From: Thiosulfatihalobacter marinus
GTDB lineage: Bacteria > Pseudomonadota > Alphaproteobacteria > Rhodobacterales > Rhodobacteraceae
NCBI RefSeq assembly: GCF_016019955.1
Contig: NZ_JAECRZ010000001.1
Span: forward strand, 248,001-312,000
Reading direction: 5' to 3'
Length of the DNA stretch: 64,000 nucleotides
Each line of letters starts with the position of its first letter. The stretch's first letter is position 1. Of this stretch, positions 26,093-35,452 are shown piece by piece. The translations under genes were made by a program, and so were the position numbers. The notes under the pieces were generated by a model, which was given only the letters and a program-made list of their open reading frames with translations, did not search any database and was not told the origin of the DNA.

Positions 26093-27136
26093 TCAGGGCA
26101 GGCGGGTGGGGGCCTGCCAATCGACCCAGCGGCCATGGAAATCGGCGCGCCCAAGGAACAGATCGTGTTCGCCGGGCCAGAGCCGCAGGCGCAGGGCCGC
26201 GCCGGGGCTTTGGCCGTCGGATTCATAGGACAGCCAGGCCAGGGGCGCGTCCGCGTGCGCGGCGCGGCCTGCGCCGGAAATGAGGTCTTCACCATGGGTC
26301 TGGATGTGGGCGGGGAAATATTGCCAGGCGACGGTGTGATAGATCAGGTGCAACGCGCCGGGGCGCGGGATGCGCAGGCGCGGTGCCAGCCAGTCGATGG
26401 CGTCGCCCCGGTCGACGGGGGCGTCCTGAAGCGCAAAGGCGGCGCGGGTGCGGGCCATGCGCTCGGACTGATCCGGCCAGAGATAGGCCAGCAGGCGCAG
26501 CTGGTCGGCGGGTTCGGTGGCGGCAAGCGGGTTGAGATCGACGCCGTGGCGGGCCGCGACCGTCAGTTGGCCGGGCGGGGGCAGGGGGCCGGACCAGTCG
26601 GGGGCCAGCGCCACGTTGCTGTCAGGGCCGTAGGCGGTACCGGCCAGCGTCATCCGAAAGCGGTCGAACATCAGGTTCAGACCGGCAGAGGCACCGAGTT
26701 CGGTGAGGTGGATGGGCAGGCTGAAGCGGTCTTGCAGCAGGTGCGCGGTGGCGATCAGCACGGCGGCGCGGCGCGGCTCGTTGGTTTGGGGTGCGTGATC
26801 GATCCAGCCGGACAGGAAGGTGTCGTGGGTTTGCAGCGCCGCCAGAACCGCGTCGCGCAGGCGCGTGTCGGGCACGTTGTGGGGCGGATAGGCGGCGATC
26901 AGATCGGCGTCGCGCTGTTGCAGGACAAGTGCGTGCAGCCCGCCGCAGATGCGCAGGGGCAGCGAGGCGCCCAGCGGGCCGATGTCGCCCTGCCAGGCCG
27001 CGCATTTGCGGGCCAGGGCGGTATCGGTGGGCCAATGGGTGGCCAGCAGGCGCAGCAGGCGGCCCATGAAGGGGCTGCCAAGCGCCTCGCAATGGCTGGC
27101 CTGATCGCGAAAGGCGGCGCTGAGGGTCTCGGTCAT
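26093..27136 (-). CDS. DUF2332 domain-containing protein
   Basis: A 347-residue protein matching DUF2332: N-terminal FRDQASHCEALGSPFMGRLLRLLA, internal LTELGASAGLNLMFDRF, which is methyltransferase-like, and a C-terminal HLIYHTVAWQYFP. Many members are annotated as unknown; the ELGASAGLNL stretch resembles a SAM-binding loop, so a methyltransferase fold is inferred. Its ATG overlaps the pth stop, so it is cotranscribed with pth. Confidence 0.85.
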   Translation of the reverse strand: MTETLSAAFRDQASHCEALGSPFMGRLLRLLATHWPTDTALARKCAAWQGDIGPLGASLPLRICGGLHALVLQQRDADLIAAYPPHNVPDTRLRDAVLAALQTHDTFLSGWIDHAPQTNEPRRAAVLIATAHLLQDRFSLPIHLTELGASAGLNLMFDRFRMTLAGTAYGPDSNVALAPDWSGPLPPPGQLTVAARHGVDLNPLAATEPADQLRLLAYLWPDQSERMARTRAAFALQDAPVDRGDAIDWLAPRLRIPRPGALHLIYHTVAWQYFPAHIQTHGEDLISGAGRAAHADAPLAWLSYESDGQSPGAALRLRLWPGEHDLFLGRADFHGRWVDWQAPTRLP

Positions 27137-27819
27137 TTGAACTTGTCCATCAGCTTTTGCAGCTTGGAGCGGCCGTCCTGTGGAGCGGCGTCCGGGGCCG
27201 GTTCGGGCGCGGGATCGGCGGCCCTGGGGGCAGGTTTGTTCGAGGCGCGCGGCGGGTTCACGCGCAGCGCGACCGCGTTCATGAACTTGCCGCTGTCCCC
27301 GTCCGCCAGATGTGGCGCGCCGTCGGAAAGGCCGCGCAAGAGGTCGTCCAGCCAGTTGGCATCGGCCTTGGGAAAATCGCGCAGCACATAGCCCGAGACC
27401 GCGTTCTTGTGGCCCGGATGGCCGATCCCGAGGCGCACGCGGTCATAATGCGGGCCGATATGCTGATGGATCGAGCGCAGGCCATTATGCCCGGCATGGC
27501 CGCCGCCGGATTTCACCCGGCATTTGCCCGGCGCGAGGTCAAGTTCGTCGTGGAACACGGTGATGTCGGTGCTGTCGAGCTTGTAAAAGCGCATCGCCTC
27601 GCCCACGGACTGGCCGGAGAGATTCATGAAGGTTTCGGGCTTGAGCAGCAGGATCTTGTTGCGCCCCAGCCTGCCTTCGGCGATGGCGCCCTGGAATTTG
27701 CCCTTCCACGGTGAAAAGCCGTGATCGGCGGCGATCCTGTCCAGCGCCATGAAGCCGATATTGTGGCGGTTGGCGGCGTATTTCGGACCCGGATTTCCAA
27801 GGCCGACAAAGAGTTTCAT
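27133..27819 (-). CDS. pth: Peptidyl-tRNA hydrolase
   Basis: A 228-residue enzyme that recycles peptidyl-tRNA. The catalytic His is in NRHNIGFMALD, FMNLSGQSV and FHDELDLAPGK carry the substrate-binding Asn and Asp, and GGGHAGHNGLRSI is the conserved loop. A Pro/Ala-rich tail of about 35 residues ending RSKLQKLMDKFK extends beyond the E. coli length, common in alphaproteobacteria. The start at 27819 (MKLFVGLGNPG) is fixed by homology. In many relatives rplY lies next to pth; here one gene separates them. Confidence 0.95.
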   Translation of the reverse strand: MKLFVGLGNPGPKYAANRHNIGFMALDRIAADHGFSPWKGKFQGAIAEGRLGRNKILLLKPETFMNLSGQSVGEAMRFYKLDSTDITVFHDELDLAPGKCRVKSGGGHAGHNGLRSIHQHIGPHYDRVRLGIGHPGHKNAVSGYVLRDFPKADANWLDDLLRGLSDGAPHLADGDSGKFMNAVALRVNPPRASNKPAPRAADPAPEPAPDAAPQDGRSKLQKLMDKFK

Positions 27820-27906
27820 GGCGCAAGTCCCGTTCGCAGGTGGTGGTTGCTCTATAGGTGGCGCGGGCTTAGGAATCAATCAGGGCAAGGCAGGAGAGCG
27901 GGCGGC

Positions 27907-28596
27907 GTGACGGTTTACACACTCAAAGGGGTCGGGATCGGGTTGCCCGATTGGCTGGTGGGCACCGCGATCGAGGACAAGATCCGCGCCGGGGACTATG
28001 AGAGCAAGGAAAGCGACGCGGCGCTGAAGCGGTTGCGCAAGGGCTGGACTGTGCTGGAGCTTGGCGCCGGGCTGGGCTTTGTCAGCTCGGTCTGTGCCTC
28101 GGTGGTGGGGGCCGAAAACGTGATCAGCGTAGAGGCCAATCCTCGGATGCTGGACCCGGTGCGCGCCAATCTGGAGCGCAACGGGTTTGGCGATGTGACC
28201 TTGTTGCATGGCGCGGTGGTGGGGGATGATCACACCGGGGAAACGGTGACGTTCCGCGCGGGCAAGCTGTTCTGGGGCGGGTCGATCGTGGCAGAGGGCA
28301 AGCACCATGATGACATGGTCGAGGTGCCCGCGCTGCCGATGTCGCATCTGTTGGCGATCTATGAGCCGAAATTCGTGATGATGGATATCGAGGGGGCCGA
28401 GGCGCAATTGTTCGAGCGGCCTTGGCCGCGCTGCGTGAAACATGTGGTGATGGAGATCCATCCCAGCCGGTATGAGAGCAACCGGGTGCTCCGCAAGATG
28501 GTGGACTGTATGTCGAAATCGGGCCTGACCTATGACCCGGTGATGAGCAACGGGCGCACGTTGGGATTCATGCGGGTGGCCAGGGGGCGGGGGTAG
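27907..28596 (+). CDS. FkbM-family methyltransferase
   Basis: A 229-residue SAM-dependent methyltransferase. Motif I is VLELGAGLGFVSSVCA, followed by ISVEANP (motif II acidic residue), and the FkbM hallmark KFVMMDIEGAEAQLF is present. Family members O-methylate sugars, lipids or natural products; the substrate here is unknown. A GTG at 27907 is the likely start. It sits alone on the plus strand between the divergent pth and the convergent rplY. Confidence 0.85.
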   Translation: MTVYTLKGVGIGLPDWLVGTAIEDKIRAGDYESKESDAALKRLRKGWTVLELGAGLGFVSSVCASVVGAENVISVEANPRMLDPVRANLERNGFGDVTLLHGAVVGDDHTGETVTFRAGKLFWGGSIVAEGKHHDDMVEVPALPMSHLLAIYEPKFVMMDIEGAEAQLFERPWPRCVKHVVMEIHPSRYESNRVLRKMVDCMSKSGLTYDPVMSNGRTLGFMRVARGRG

Positions 28597-28795
28597 GGCG
28601 CAATCGCCGGGTTCGGCGCGTTGGATCGATGATGGCGCGCCGGATGTGCCTGCCGTCGGGGTTGGCTTTGCGCGCGACGGCGCGCAGCCCTGTCAGGGGC
28701 CGGCCGTTCCCGGTGCCGGGCAGGTGGTGCCGCTTGTTCGGGCAGGTCCGCGCCATGGCGTGAGTTGGCTGTCCGGGCCATGTCTGCCACCCGAC

Positions 28796-28826
28796 AAAAA
28801 ACGGCGCCCCGATGGAGCGCCGTTTT
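28796..28826 (-). terminator. Intrinsic terminator of rplY
   Basis: A 10-bp stem (28798-28807 with 28817-28826) with a nine-base loop; on the minus strand it is followed by a run of T. It lies 30 bases after the rplY stop. Confidence 0.88.
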
Positions 28827-28855
28827 CAAAACCGTCGGGATAGCCCGAACAGGTC

Positions 28856-29497
28856 TTATTCTTCGGTGGCTTCTGCCTCGGCCTCGTCGCCTTCGGCCTC
28901 GTCATCTTCGTTATCCGAGGAGCGCAGGCTCGACGGGGCGGAGATGTTGGCGATCACGAAGTCACGATCGATCGTGGGCTTGGCGCCTTCGGGCAGGGTC
29001 ACGTCCGAGATGTGCACGATGTCGCCGATATCCAGGTTGGCCAGATCGACCGTGATGCTTTCGGGGATGTCGCCCGCGGTCACGTTCAGTTCCACTTCGG
29101 GACGCACGATCGTCAGCACGCCGCCCTTCTTGATGCCGGGTGCGATGTCTTCATTGATGAAATCGACATGGATGAAGAGGCTGATTTTCGAGGTGCGGCG
29201 CAGGCGCAGCAGATCGAGATGCGTGGGAAGGTCCTTGACCACGTCACGCTGGACGTTGCGGCAGATCACGCGCACGTCTTCCTGGCCTTCAACCTTGAGG
29301 TTGAACAGGGTCGACAGGAAGCGGCCTGCTTTCAGTTGCTTGAGCAGGACGTTGAACGGCACCTTGATCGGCAGCGGATCGGCCTCGCCACCATAGACGA
29401 CACCGGGAACGTAACCGTCGCGACGCGCCTGACGAGCGGCGCCCTTGCCTGTCCCCGTGCGTGCTTCGGCGTGAAGATCAGGAATCTGACCAGCCAT
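28856..29497 (-). CDS. rplY: 50S ribosomal protein L25 (CTC form)
   Basis: A 213-residue protein binding 5S rRNA. The N-terminal L25 domain ([23 protein letters not shown]) is followed by the TL5/CTC C-terminal domain ([18 protein letters not shown]). The last 20 residues are very acidic ([19 protein letters not shown]), as in other alphaproteobacterial forms. ATGGCTGGTCAG follows a weak ribosome binding site. Confidence 0.95.
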   Translation of the reverse strand: MAGQIPDLHAEARTGTGKGAARQARRDGYVPGVVYGGEADPLPIKVPFNVLLKQLKAGRFLSTLFNLKVEGQEDVRVICRNVQRDVVKDLPTHLDLLRLRRTSKISLFIHVDFINEDIAPGIKKGGVLTIVRPEVELNVTAGDIPESITVDLANLDIGDIVHISDVTLPEGAKPTIDRDFVIANISAPSSLRSSDNEDDEAEGDEAEAEATEE

Positions 29498-29623
29498 GTT
29501 GAATACTCCAATAGATAGGGCAGGGTGCCTCCAAGGCTGTCACCCCGCGTGAAGCCGCGTCCTTAACGCGGATTCGCCCGGTTGCAAAGGGGGTTTTGGC
29601 CCCGGAGCGGCGGTTTTTCGGCG

Positions 29624-30277
29624 CTATCGCTCACAATAGGCGCGCAGCACGCCATCGGCCTGTTGAATACGGTCATAAAGCGCGAATTCGGCGGCGCGGG
29701 CGGCGCGCAGTTTCGCCTCGACATCGGGCGAAAGGGGGGCGGGGATTTCGGGCGAGACATTCTTTTGCCTGGGTTCGACTTCGCGTCCGAAACGTTCGGC
29801 CAGGAAATCGCGCAGCAGGCGCTGGCGGTCATAGGCAAAGAGGTGGTGGATCGGCAGGCCGCGCCCCGCAAGCGTGAGAAAGCTGTGCTGGTTGCCGATC
29901 CCGGCGGGCCTGGACGGCTTGTCCGAGATCACGTCAAGCACGTAGTCGTCAAAGCTGACCCCGCCGTGGCAATGCTTGTTGTCGCCCATGCGATCCGGGC
30001 TGCGGTATCTGTACCAGCTGCGGATCACATCGACGGGATCGCGCATCACCGCGATACGTTCGGGCCTGAGACCGTAGGTTTGTTCGAGAAAGGGCGCAAA
30101 GCGTGCGTGGAACTTGCCCACGGTCATGTGTTTGGTGGCCTTGGTGAACACGATGTCGGCGGCGGGGCGCAGGGCAAGCTCGTAGGCGGTGGTGCCGGTT
30201 TTCGGCACGGAAAGAAACGCGAGATTCTGTTTGAAAAAGACCAGCAAATGACCTGCCCCTGATATGCCCGGCGACAC
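29624..30277 (-). CDS. Sulfotransferase family protein
   Basis: A 217-residue cytosolic protein. The PAPS 5'-phosphosulfate loop is visible as SVPKTGTTAYE (about residues 23-33), and AVMRDPVDVIRSWYRYR carries the 3'-phosphate-binding Arg and Ser. The overall size matches small bacterial sulfotransferases. The acceptor is unknown and no polysaccharide genes are adjacent. The start is a GTG (30275-30277), the only in-frame start before the loop and therefore uncertain. Confidence 0.8.
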   Translation of the reverse strand: MSPGISGAGHLLVFFKQNLAFLSVPKTGTTAYELALRPAADIVFTKATKHMTVGKFHARFAPFLEQTYGLRPERIAVMRDPVDVIRSWYRYRSPDRMGDNKHCHGGVSFDDYVLDVISDKPSRPAGIGNQHSFLTLAGRGLPIHHLFAYDRQRLLRDFLAERFGREVEPRQKNVSPEIPAPLSPDVEAKLRAARAAEFALYDRIQQADGVLRAYCER

Positions 30278-30320
30278 TATTGCGCGCCGGGCGGGGGCTG
30301 TCCAGTTGCCAGGGCGTGGC

Positions 30321-31484
30321 CTATTGCCAGCGGCCTTCGAAATCTTCCGGGATCAGAAGGATGTCGCGGTTCACCTCGTCAATGCGGCGATGCCCGCACA
30401 GCGCCATGGAGATGTCCATCTCGTTGTGGATCACGCGCAGCGCCTCTTCGACACCCTTCTGGCCCATGGCGCCAAGCCCGTAGACAAAGGCGCGCCCGAT
30501 ATAGGTGCCCTTGGCGCCCATCGCCATGGCCTTGAGCACGTCCTGGCCCGAGCGGATGCCGCTGTCGAGATGGACTTCGATCTTGTCGCCCACCGCATCC
30601 AGGATCGCGGGCAGGGCGCGGATCGAGGACAGCGCGCCGTCAAGCTGGCGCCCGCCATGGTTGGACACGATGATGGCGTCGGCCCCCACCGACAGGGCCA
30701 TCCTGGCATCCTCGGCATCCAGAATGCCCTTGAGGATGACCTTGCCGCCCCATTCTTCCTTGAGCTTGCGCACCTTGTCCCAATCCAGCGAGTGGTCAAA
30801 GCTCTCGCGGGTCCAGGCGCCCAGATCGGCCGCATCCGAGATGCCGTCGACATGGCCGACGATATTGCCGAAATTGCGCCGTTTGGCGCCCAGCATCTCG
30901 ATGCCCCAGGACCATTTCGTCATCAGGTTGGCAATGGTCGACGGCGTCAGTTTGGGCGGGGCGGAGAGGCCGTTTTTCAGATCCTTGTGGCGCTGGCCCA
31001 GAATTTGCAGATCCAGCGTGATCACCAGAGCCGAACATTTGGCATCCCTGGCACGCTGGATCAGGCGGCTGACATAATCGGTGTCACGCATGGTATAGAG
31101 CTGAAACCAGAAGGGTTTGGTGGTGGCCTCGGCAACCTCTTCGATCGAGTTGATCGACATGGTGGACAGCGTGAAGGGCACGCCGAATTTCTCGGCGGCG
31201 CGGGCGGCCTTGATCTCGCCATCGGCGCATTGCATCCCTGTGAGGCCCACGGGCGCAAGGGCGACGGGCATGGCCACGTCCTGACCGATCATCCGGGTTG
31301 CGGTGGACCGGTTGGTCATGTCCACGGCGACGCGCTGTTTCAGGTAGATCCTGTCAAAATCCGAGCTGTTCTCGCGAAAGGTCTGTTCCGTCCAGCTGCC
31401 GGATTCGGCGTAGTCGTAGAACATGCGCGGCACGCGGCGGTGATAGAGGCGTTTGAGATCGTCGATGCAGGTGATGACGGGCAT
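30321..31484 (-). CDS. lldD: FMN-dependent alpha-hydroxy-acid (L-lactate) dehydrogenase
   Basis: A 387-residue TIM-barrel flavoenzyme oxidising L-lactate or a related 2-hydroxy acid to the keto acid, feeding electrons to the respiratory chain. The catalytic His and substrate Arg are in VSNHGGRQLDGA; PVALAPVGLTGM and LDSGIRSGQDVLKAMAMGAKGTYIGRAF bind FMN. The sequence is close to LldD, though glycolate or mandelate dehydrogenases share the fold. It lies downstream of an MttB-family gene on the same strand with a 127-base gap, so cotranscription is possible. Confidence 0.9.
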   Translation of the reverse strand: MPVITCIDDLKRLYHRRVPRMFYDYAESGSWTEQTFRENSSDFDRIYLKQRVAVDMTNRSTATRMIGQDVAMPVALAPVGLTGMQCADGEIKAARAAEKFGVPFTLSTMSINSIEEVAEATTKPFWFQLYTMRDTDYVSRLIQRARDAKCSALVITLDLQILGQRHKDLKNGLSAPPKLTPSTIANLMTKWSWGIEMLGAKRRNFGNIVGHVDGISDAADLGAWTRESFDHSLDWDKVRKLKEEWGGKVILKGILDAEDARMALSVGADAIIVSNHGGRQLDGALSSIRALPAILDAVGDKIEVHLDSGIRSGQDVLKAMAMGAKGTYIGRAFVYGLGAMGQKGVEEALRVIHNEMDISMALCGHRRIDEVNRDILLIPEDFEGRWQ

Positions 31485-31611
31485 AATGGCTCACTTTCCC
31501 TCATATTGGTAAATGTTCTTTACCAATGAGGCCTGATTGACGCAACGGGAAATTGGCCGCAGGGGCGGCGGCACTGCGATAGCGGGACGTGAGTTCGCGC
31601 GAATGGGTCGG

Positions 31612-33183
31612 TCAGATCGTGTCGACCGCGCCGGCGCCGGAATAAACCTCGACGATATGCTTGTCGGCGGCTTTGGCAAGGGCGGCGATTTCGCGGCGCT
31701 GATCCTGCGACAGCACACCGCCTTTGGGCTGGGCGCTGATCGCGGCCAGCGCCTGATCGCGGGCGACATCAAAGGCCGCGCGGCGGCCGCAGGATTCGTA
31801 ATCGTCGCGCCCCATGCGCTGAAACACGCGCGGGATGTGCTGATCGCGGCACCCGGCGACGGTGTGGTCGCTGTCAAGGAAGTGGCCGCCCTGGGCGACG
31901 CGCATCATTTCATCGAAATTGAGCGCCTCGTCAGTGATGTCGGGGGTGCGGATGAAGCGGCGCGTCATGGCGCCGATCTCGTTGTCCAGAACGGCCTGCA
32001 CCGGGCTGAACACGGTGGCGCATTCCAGCTGGCCGATGCCGCCAAGGATGTCGGCGCCTGACAGGGCCACGGTTTGCATCAGGAGCGCGCGTTCGGCCAT
32101 CGACTGGTGATCGGCGTCGGGCGTGTCCGAGCCGGAGCCATAGGTGTGGGCCATGAGCCCATAGCCCTGTTTGACCATCTGGATCGAGAGGGCGGCGGCC
32201 TGAAGCGCCTCGACGCTGGATTGCAGGGCCGAGCCGGTGCGCATGTCGAGCGCGAACATCAGCGGCGTGGCGATCACCGGCAGGCCGGGCGAGAGCACAT
32301 GGGCCATTGTCACCATGCCGACGATCTCGGCCACGGCCATCAGCGCCAGCGCGGCGGGCGACAGCGGCGCGGTGCCGCCGGCGCTGGGCAGCGAGCAGGC
32401 ATGGACCGGGACGCCGTATTTGCCGCAGGCGATGATCACCTCGGTGTCCATGTGTTTAAATTCCAGCGGCGAGAAGGAACAGGTGATGGTGCTGGTGGAC
32501 GGATATGCGCGCAGGGCGTCTTCGCCCCCGGCGGCGATGGCGGCGATTTTCAGCAGGTAGTCGACGTTTTCCTTCTGGTAGGGCTGCATCCAGACATGTT
32601 TGTTGGTGTGGCTGGTGATGCGGGCATAGGAATGGATGTCGGACGTGACTTCGGGCACGCCATGCACGAAGGGATGGGCGATGAAGCCGACCTGATCAAG
32701 CGTGTCGGCCACGGCGGCGATCTCGCCCGCGGCGGTGAGATCCATGTTGCGGTATGAGGCATCGCGCGGATCGACATAGCCATGCCCGCCGGTGCCGGTG
32801 CGCAGGATGAAGCCCTTGTCGCCGCGCGGCACGTTCATGTCGAAGGGACGGGTCTTGCCCGCGAGGGTGCAGGATTTGGGCGTGGCGGCGAGCGCCTCGT
32901 TGACCAGCGCGCGGGGCAGGCGGAAGCGCCCGGCCTCGGCGGCTTCGGTGGCACCGGCCTTGCGCAGCGCCTCCTGGGCGGCGGGGTGCACGATGGTCAT
33001 GCCGTAATCTTCGAGCAGGGTGTGGACACGCTGTTTCAGTGTTTCAAGGCGGGTGTCGTCGAGAAAGCCGAACCCTGCGCGCGGGGCGATGATGTGATCC
33101 AGCGAAAAGGCATCGGCGCCGGCCCGGCTGACGGGTGGGTTCTTGCGGCCGCGACGTTTGCGGGGGGTGGTGTTCTGCTCCAT
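31612..33183 (-). CDS. MttB-family (trimethylamine methyltransferase-like) protein
   Basis: A 523-residue member of the MttB superfamily. It is continuous, with no in-frame TAG, so it belongs to the non-pyrrolysine group, whose characterised members demethylate quaternary amines such as glycine betaine onto a corrinoid protein. The conserved HIIAPRAGFGFLDDTRLE, GTGGHGYVDPRDASYRNMDL and CSFSPLEFKHMDTEVI are typical. No corrinoid protein gene is adjacent. MEQNTTPRKRRGRKNPP at 33183 is chosen as start. The substrate is unknown. Confidence 0.85.
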   Translation of the reverse strand: MEQNTTPRKRRGRKNPPVSRAGADAFSLDHIIAPRAGFGFLDDTRLETLKQRVHTLLEDYGMTIVHPAAQEALRKAGATEAAEAGRFRLPRALVNEALAATPKSCTLAGKTRPFDMNVPRGDKGFILRTGTGGHGYVDPRDASYRNMDLTAAGEIAAVADTLDQVGFIAHPFVHGVPEVTSDIHSYARITSHTNKHVWMQPYQKENVDYLLKIAAIAAGGEDALRAYPSTSTITCSFSPLEFKHMDTEVIIACGKYGVPVHACSLPSAGGTAPLSPAALALMAVAEIVGMVTMAHVLSPGLPVIATPLMFALDMRTGSALQSSVEALQAAALSIQMVKQGYGLMAHTYGSGSDTPDADHQSMAERALLMQTVALSGADILGGIGQLECATVFSPVQAVLDNEIGAMTRRFIRTPDITDEALNFDEMMRVAQGGHFLDSDHTVAGCRDQHIPRVFQRMGRDDYESCGRRAAFDVARDQALAAISAQPKGGVLSQDQRREIAALAKAADKHIVEVYSGAGAVDTI

Positions 33184-33338
33184 TTCGGGTCCTCCGGAGA
33201 TGAAAAACGCGGAAATGGCACACACCGATTAAAGCTCACTGCCTGCCGACTTGAGCGACCGAAGCGTAGCAGGGGCGGGAAATGGATCAAGAGATTTGTG
33301 GGAGTGAAGGCCCGGAATAAAGGCGTGCTCTGCACGCC

Positions 33339-33475
33339 GCCGGGCAGCGCCCGACCGCCCCATGGGCGGGCGCTTTTGTGAGGTTGGAGCCAGGCTCCAA
33401 CATGGTAGATATTGGATGGATAAAGCGCTTCGTTCAGAGGGTGTTTGCGCCCACCCCGGTCGGGCGCTGCCCGGC
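33339..33475. repeat. Intergenic element bounded by 19-bp perfect inverted repeats
   Basis: CCGGGCAGCGCCCGACCG (33340-33357) reappears as its exact reverse complement at 33457-33474; one more flanking base also pairs. Between them lie a GC-rich stem ending in CTTTT (near 33345-33377) and a perfect palindrome GTTGGAGCC-A-GGCTCCAAC (about 33383-33401). The whole block sits between mttB-like and trpA genes on the same strand. It may be a small non-coding repeat element or a compound terminator; no reading frame is credible. Confidence 0.7.
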
Positions 33476-33482
33476 ACAAACC

Positions 33483-34274
33483 TCAGGCCGAATGCGCGCC
33501 GTCGGAGAGGGTTTTTACAAACTCCAGCACTTCGGACACAGGCTTGCCTGCGCCGATCTGGCCGACGATGGCCGAGCCAACCACGGCACCGTCCGCGACA
33601 GAGGCGATGGCGCGGGATTTTTCCGGCGTGTTGATGCCGAAACCGACGATCACCGGCAGGTCGGTTGCCGCCTTGATACGCGCCACTTCGGGGCCGACAT
33701 CGCCCGCCTCGGCCTCGGCGGATCCGGTGATGCCGGTGATCGACACGTAATAGACAAAGCCGGAGGTGTTCTGCATCACCTTGGGCAGGCGCCGGTCATC
33801 GGTGGTTGGGGTTGCCAGGCGGATGAAATTCATGCCGGCGGCCTGGGCCGGGATGCACAGTTCGTCATCTTCCTCGGGGGGCAGATCGACCACGATCAGC
33901 CCGTCGATCCCGGCCGCCCTGGCATCGGACAGGAACTTCTCGACGCCGCGCGAATAGATCGGATTGTAATAGCCCATCAGCACGATCGGGGTGGTGGTAT
34001 CGGTCTTGCGGAACTCGGTCGCCAGATCGAGTGTTTTTTGCAGGGTCATGCCCGCGTCGAGCGCGCGCTGACCGGCCAGTTGGATGGTCGGGCCGTCGGC
34101 CATGGGATCGGTGAAGGGCAGGCCCAGTTCGATCACGTCGACCCCGGCGCCGGGCAGGCCCCGCACGATGTCCAGCGAGGTTTCGTAATCGGGATCGCCG
34201 GCCATGACATAGGCCACGAAAGCCTTTTTCCCGGCGGCCCGGAGCTCTGCGAATTTGGCGTCGATGCGAGTCAT
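33483..34274 (-). CDS. trpA: Tryptophan synthase alpha chain
   Basis: A 263-residue TIM-barrel enzyme cleaving indole-3-glycerol phosphate. The catalytic Glu and Asp are in [19 protein letters not shown] and [11 protein letters not shown], and the phosphate site is GFGINTPE and GSAIV. The start [29 protein letters not shown] at 34274 fits the family. It lies apart from trpF-trpB, which are on the plus strand 13 kb upstream, so the alpha and beta chains are not cotranscribed here. Confidence 0.95.
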   Translation of the reverse strand: MTRIDAKFAELRAAGKKAFVAYVMAGDPDYETSLDIVRGLPGAGVDVIELGLPFTDPMADGPTIQLAGQRALDAGMTLQKTLDLATEFRKTDTTTPIVLMGYYNPIYSRGVEKFLSDARAAGIDGLIVVDLPPEEDDELCIPAQAAGMNFIRLATPTTDDRRLPKVMQNTSGFVYYVSITGITGSAEAEAGDVGPEVARIKAATDLPVIVGFGINTPEKSRAIASVADGAVVGSAIVGQIGAGKPVSEVLEFVKTLSDGAHSA

Positions 34275-34358
34275 CACCTGGTCCCTTTTGCTGATCGGTT
34301 CCCATGTGCCGGAACCGGCAGGGGAAATCAATCCCGCCCGCATTCGCACCGGGAGGGT

Positions 34359-34856
34359 TCAGAACCGGTAGTGATACCGCAGCAGCACGGTGTTTACCCC
34401 GGGATTGGTGGTGGAGATGCCGGCGTTGGATTTATGCACGAAGGCCAGCGACAGGGCGGCGTTGTTCTTCAGGGTATAGCCCAGCCCCAGCAGGGTGCGG
34501 AATTCCAGCGTGTCGCCCAGATCGTTCACCGCCGGACCTTCGAAATAGGCGCCGGGCATCAGGCTCAGCTCGGCAAACCAGCGGTCATCGAAATTGTACT
34601 TGTTGACGATCCCCGCCCCGACAAAGGCATCGCCTTCAAGATCGGTTCCCAGAACCGCGCCCCAGCTGACCGACAGGTTGCCGACACTGTAGAACGGGGC
34701 ACTTTGGTATTCCAGTTCGATGGCGGCGCTGTCGATGGCGTTGCCCAGCGAGAAGTCGGAATAGCCCAGCCCGACGATCACCTCCTGGGCGGGGGCGGGG
34801 GCGGCGGTGGCGGCAAGGCCGAGCGCGGCGAGACCGCAGAGCAGGGTATTCTTCAT
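34359..34856 (-). CDS. PagL-like lipid A deacylase / acyloxyacyl hydrolase homologue
   Basis: A 165-residue outer membrane protein: signal peptide (about residues 1-23, ending APAQ), then alternating beta strands and a C-terminal aromatic residue (YHYRF). LAFVHKSNAGISTTNPGVN matches the PagL family, which removes the 3-O acyl chain of lipid A. The catalytic His (141) and Ser (143) are present, but the position 12 residues after the Ser, where Pseudomonas PagL has its Glu, is Asn155. The activity is therefore uncertain. Confidence 0.75.
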   Translation of the reverse strand: MKNTLLCGLAALGLAATAAPAPAQEVIVGLGYSDFSLGNAIDSAAIELEYQSAPFYSVGNLSVSWGAVLGTDLEGDAFVGAGIVNKYNFDDRWFAELSLMPGAYFEGPAVNDLGDTLEFRTLLGLGYTLKNNAALSLAFVHKSNAGISTTNPGVNTVLLRYHYRF

Positions 34857-34955
34857 GGTGTGACTCCCTTGCCTGTCAAAACCGATGTCATGGCGGGAAG
34901 GATGCGCATGAATTGCGCGTATGGCAAGAGGGAGGCGGCAAAGCGTCAAGTGGGC

Positions 34956-35360
34956 CTAGGTGGGGGCGACGCCGATCATCCAGTTGGTGCCAAAGCGGTC
35001 ACGCACCATGCCGAATGCCGGGGCAAAGAAGACCGGCCCATAGGGCATGGTCACGTCGCCGCCCTCGGCCAGACGGTCGAATATGGCCTGGCCTTCCTCG
35101 GGGGTGGCGACGGAATGATTCACGCTAACCGACATTTGCGGCTGGAATGGCTGGCCCGGCATGGAGTCCGAGGCCATGAGCGCGTGCGCGCCCAGCATGA
35201 TATGCGAATACATCACCGCGTCCGACGGGGGCAGGTTTGCCTCGGGCGGGGCATCCGAGAAGCGCAGGATCTGGATTTCGTCGGCGCCGAACAGGTCGGC
35301 ATAAAAGGTCATGGCCTCGGCGGCGTTTCCGTCAAAGCGAAGAAAGGGCGCGAATGTCAT
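34956..35360 (-). CDS. VOC family protein, PhnB/YjdN-like
   Basis: A 134-residue VOC-domain protein: FLRFDGNAAEAMTFYADLFG at the N-terminus and GMVRDRFGTNWMIGV at the C-terminus are the signature of the PhnB/YjdN group (formerly labelled 3-demethylubiquinone methyltransferase-like). Known structures are dimers without clear catalytic metal, and the function is unknown. MTFAPFLRF at 35360 is chosen over a start ten codons upstream. It is divergent from ychF. Confidence 0.88.
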   Translation of the reverse strand: MTFAPFLRFDGNAAEAMTFYADLFGADEIQILRFSDAPPEANLPPSDAVMYSHIMLGAHALMASDSMPGQPFQPQMSVSVNHSVATPEEGQAIFDRLAEGGDVTMPYGPVFFAPAFGMVRDRFGTNWMIGVAPT

Positions 35361-35452
35361 GGGCTGGTCCTCCTGAAACCAGGGTAACACGCGGCTTGCG
35401 CCCCCTCCAAACTTTGCCTATTGCCACGACGAGTTTGTGACAGGAGGCCGGG

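Noticed and set aside
31612-33183. Pyrrolysine-containing trimethylamine methyltransferase
   Set aside because: The reading frame is uninterrupted and has no in-frame TAG, so it is the non-pyrrolysine type.
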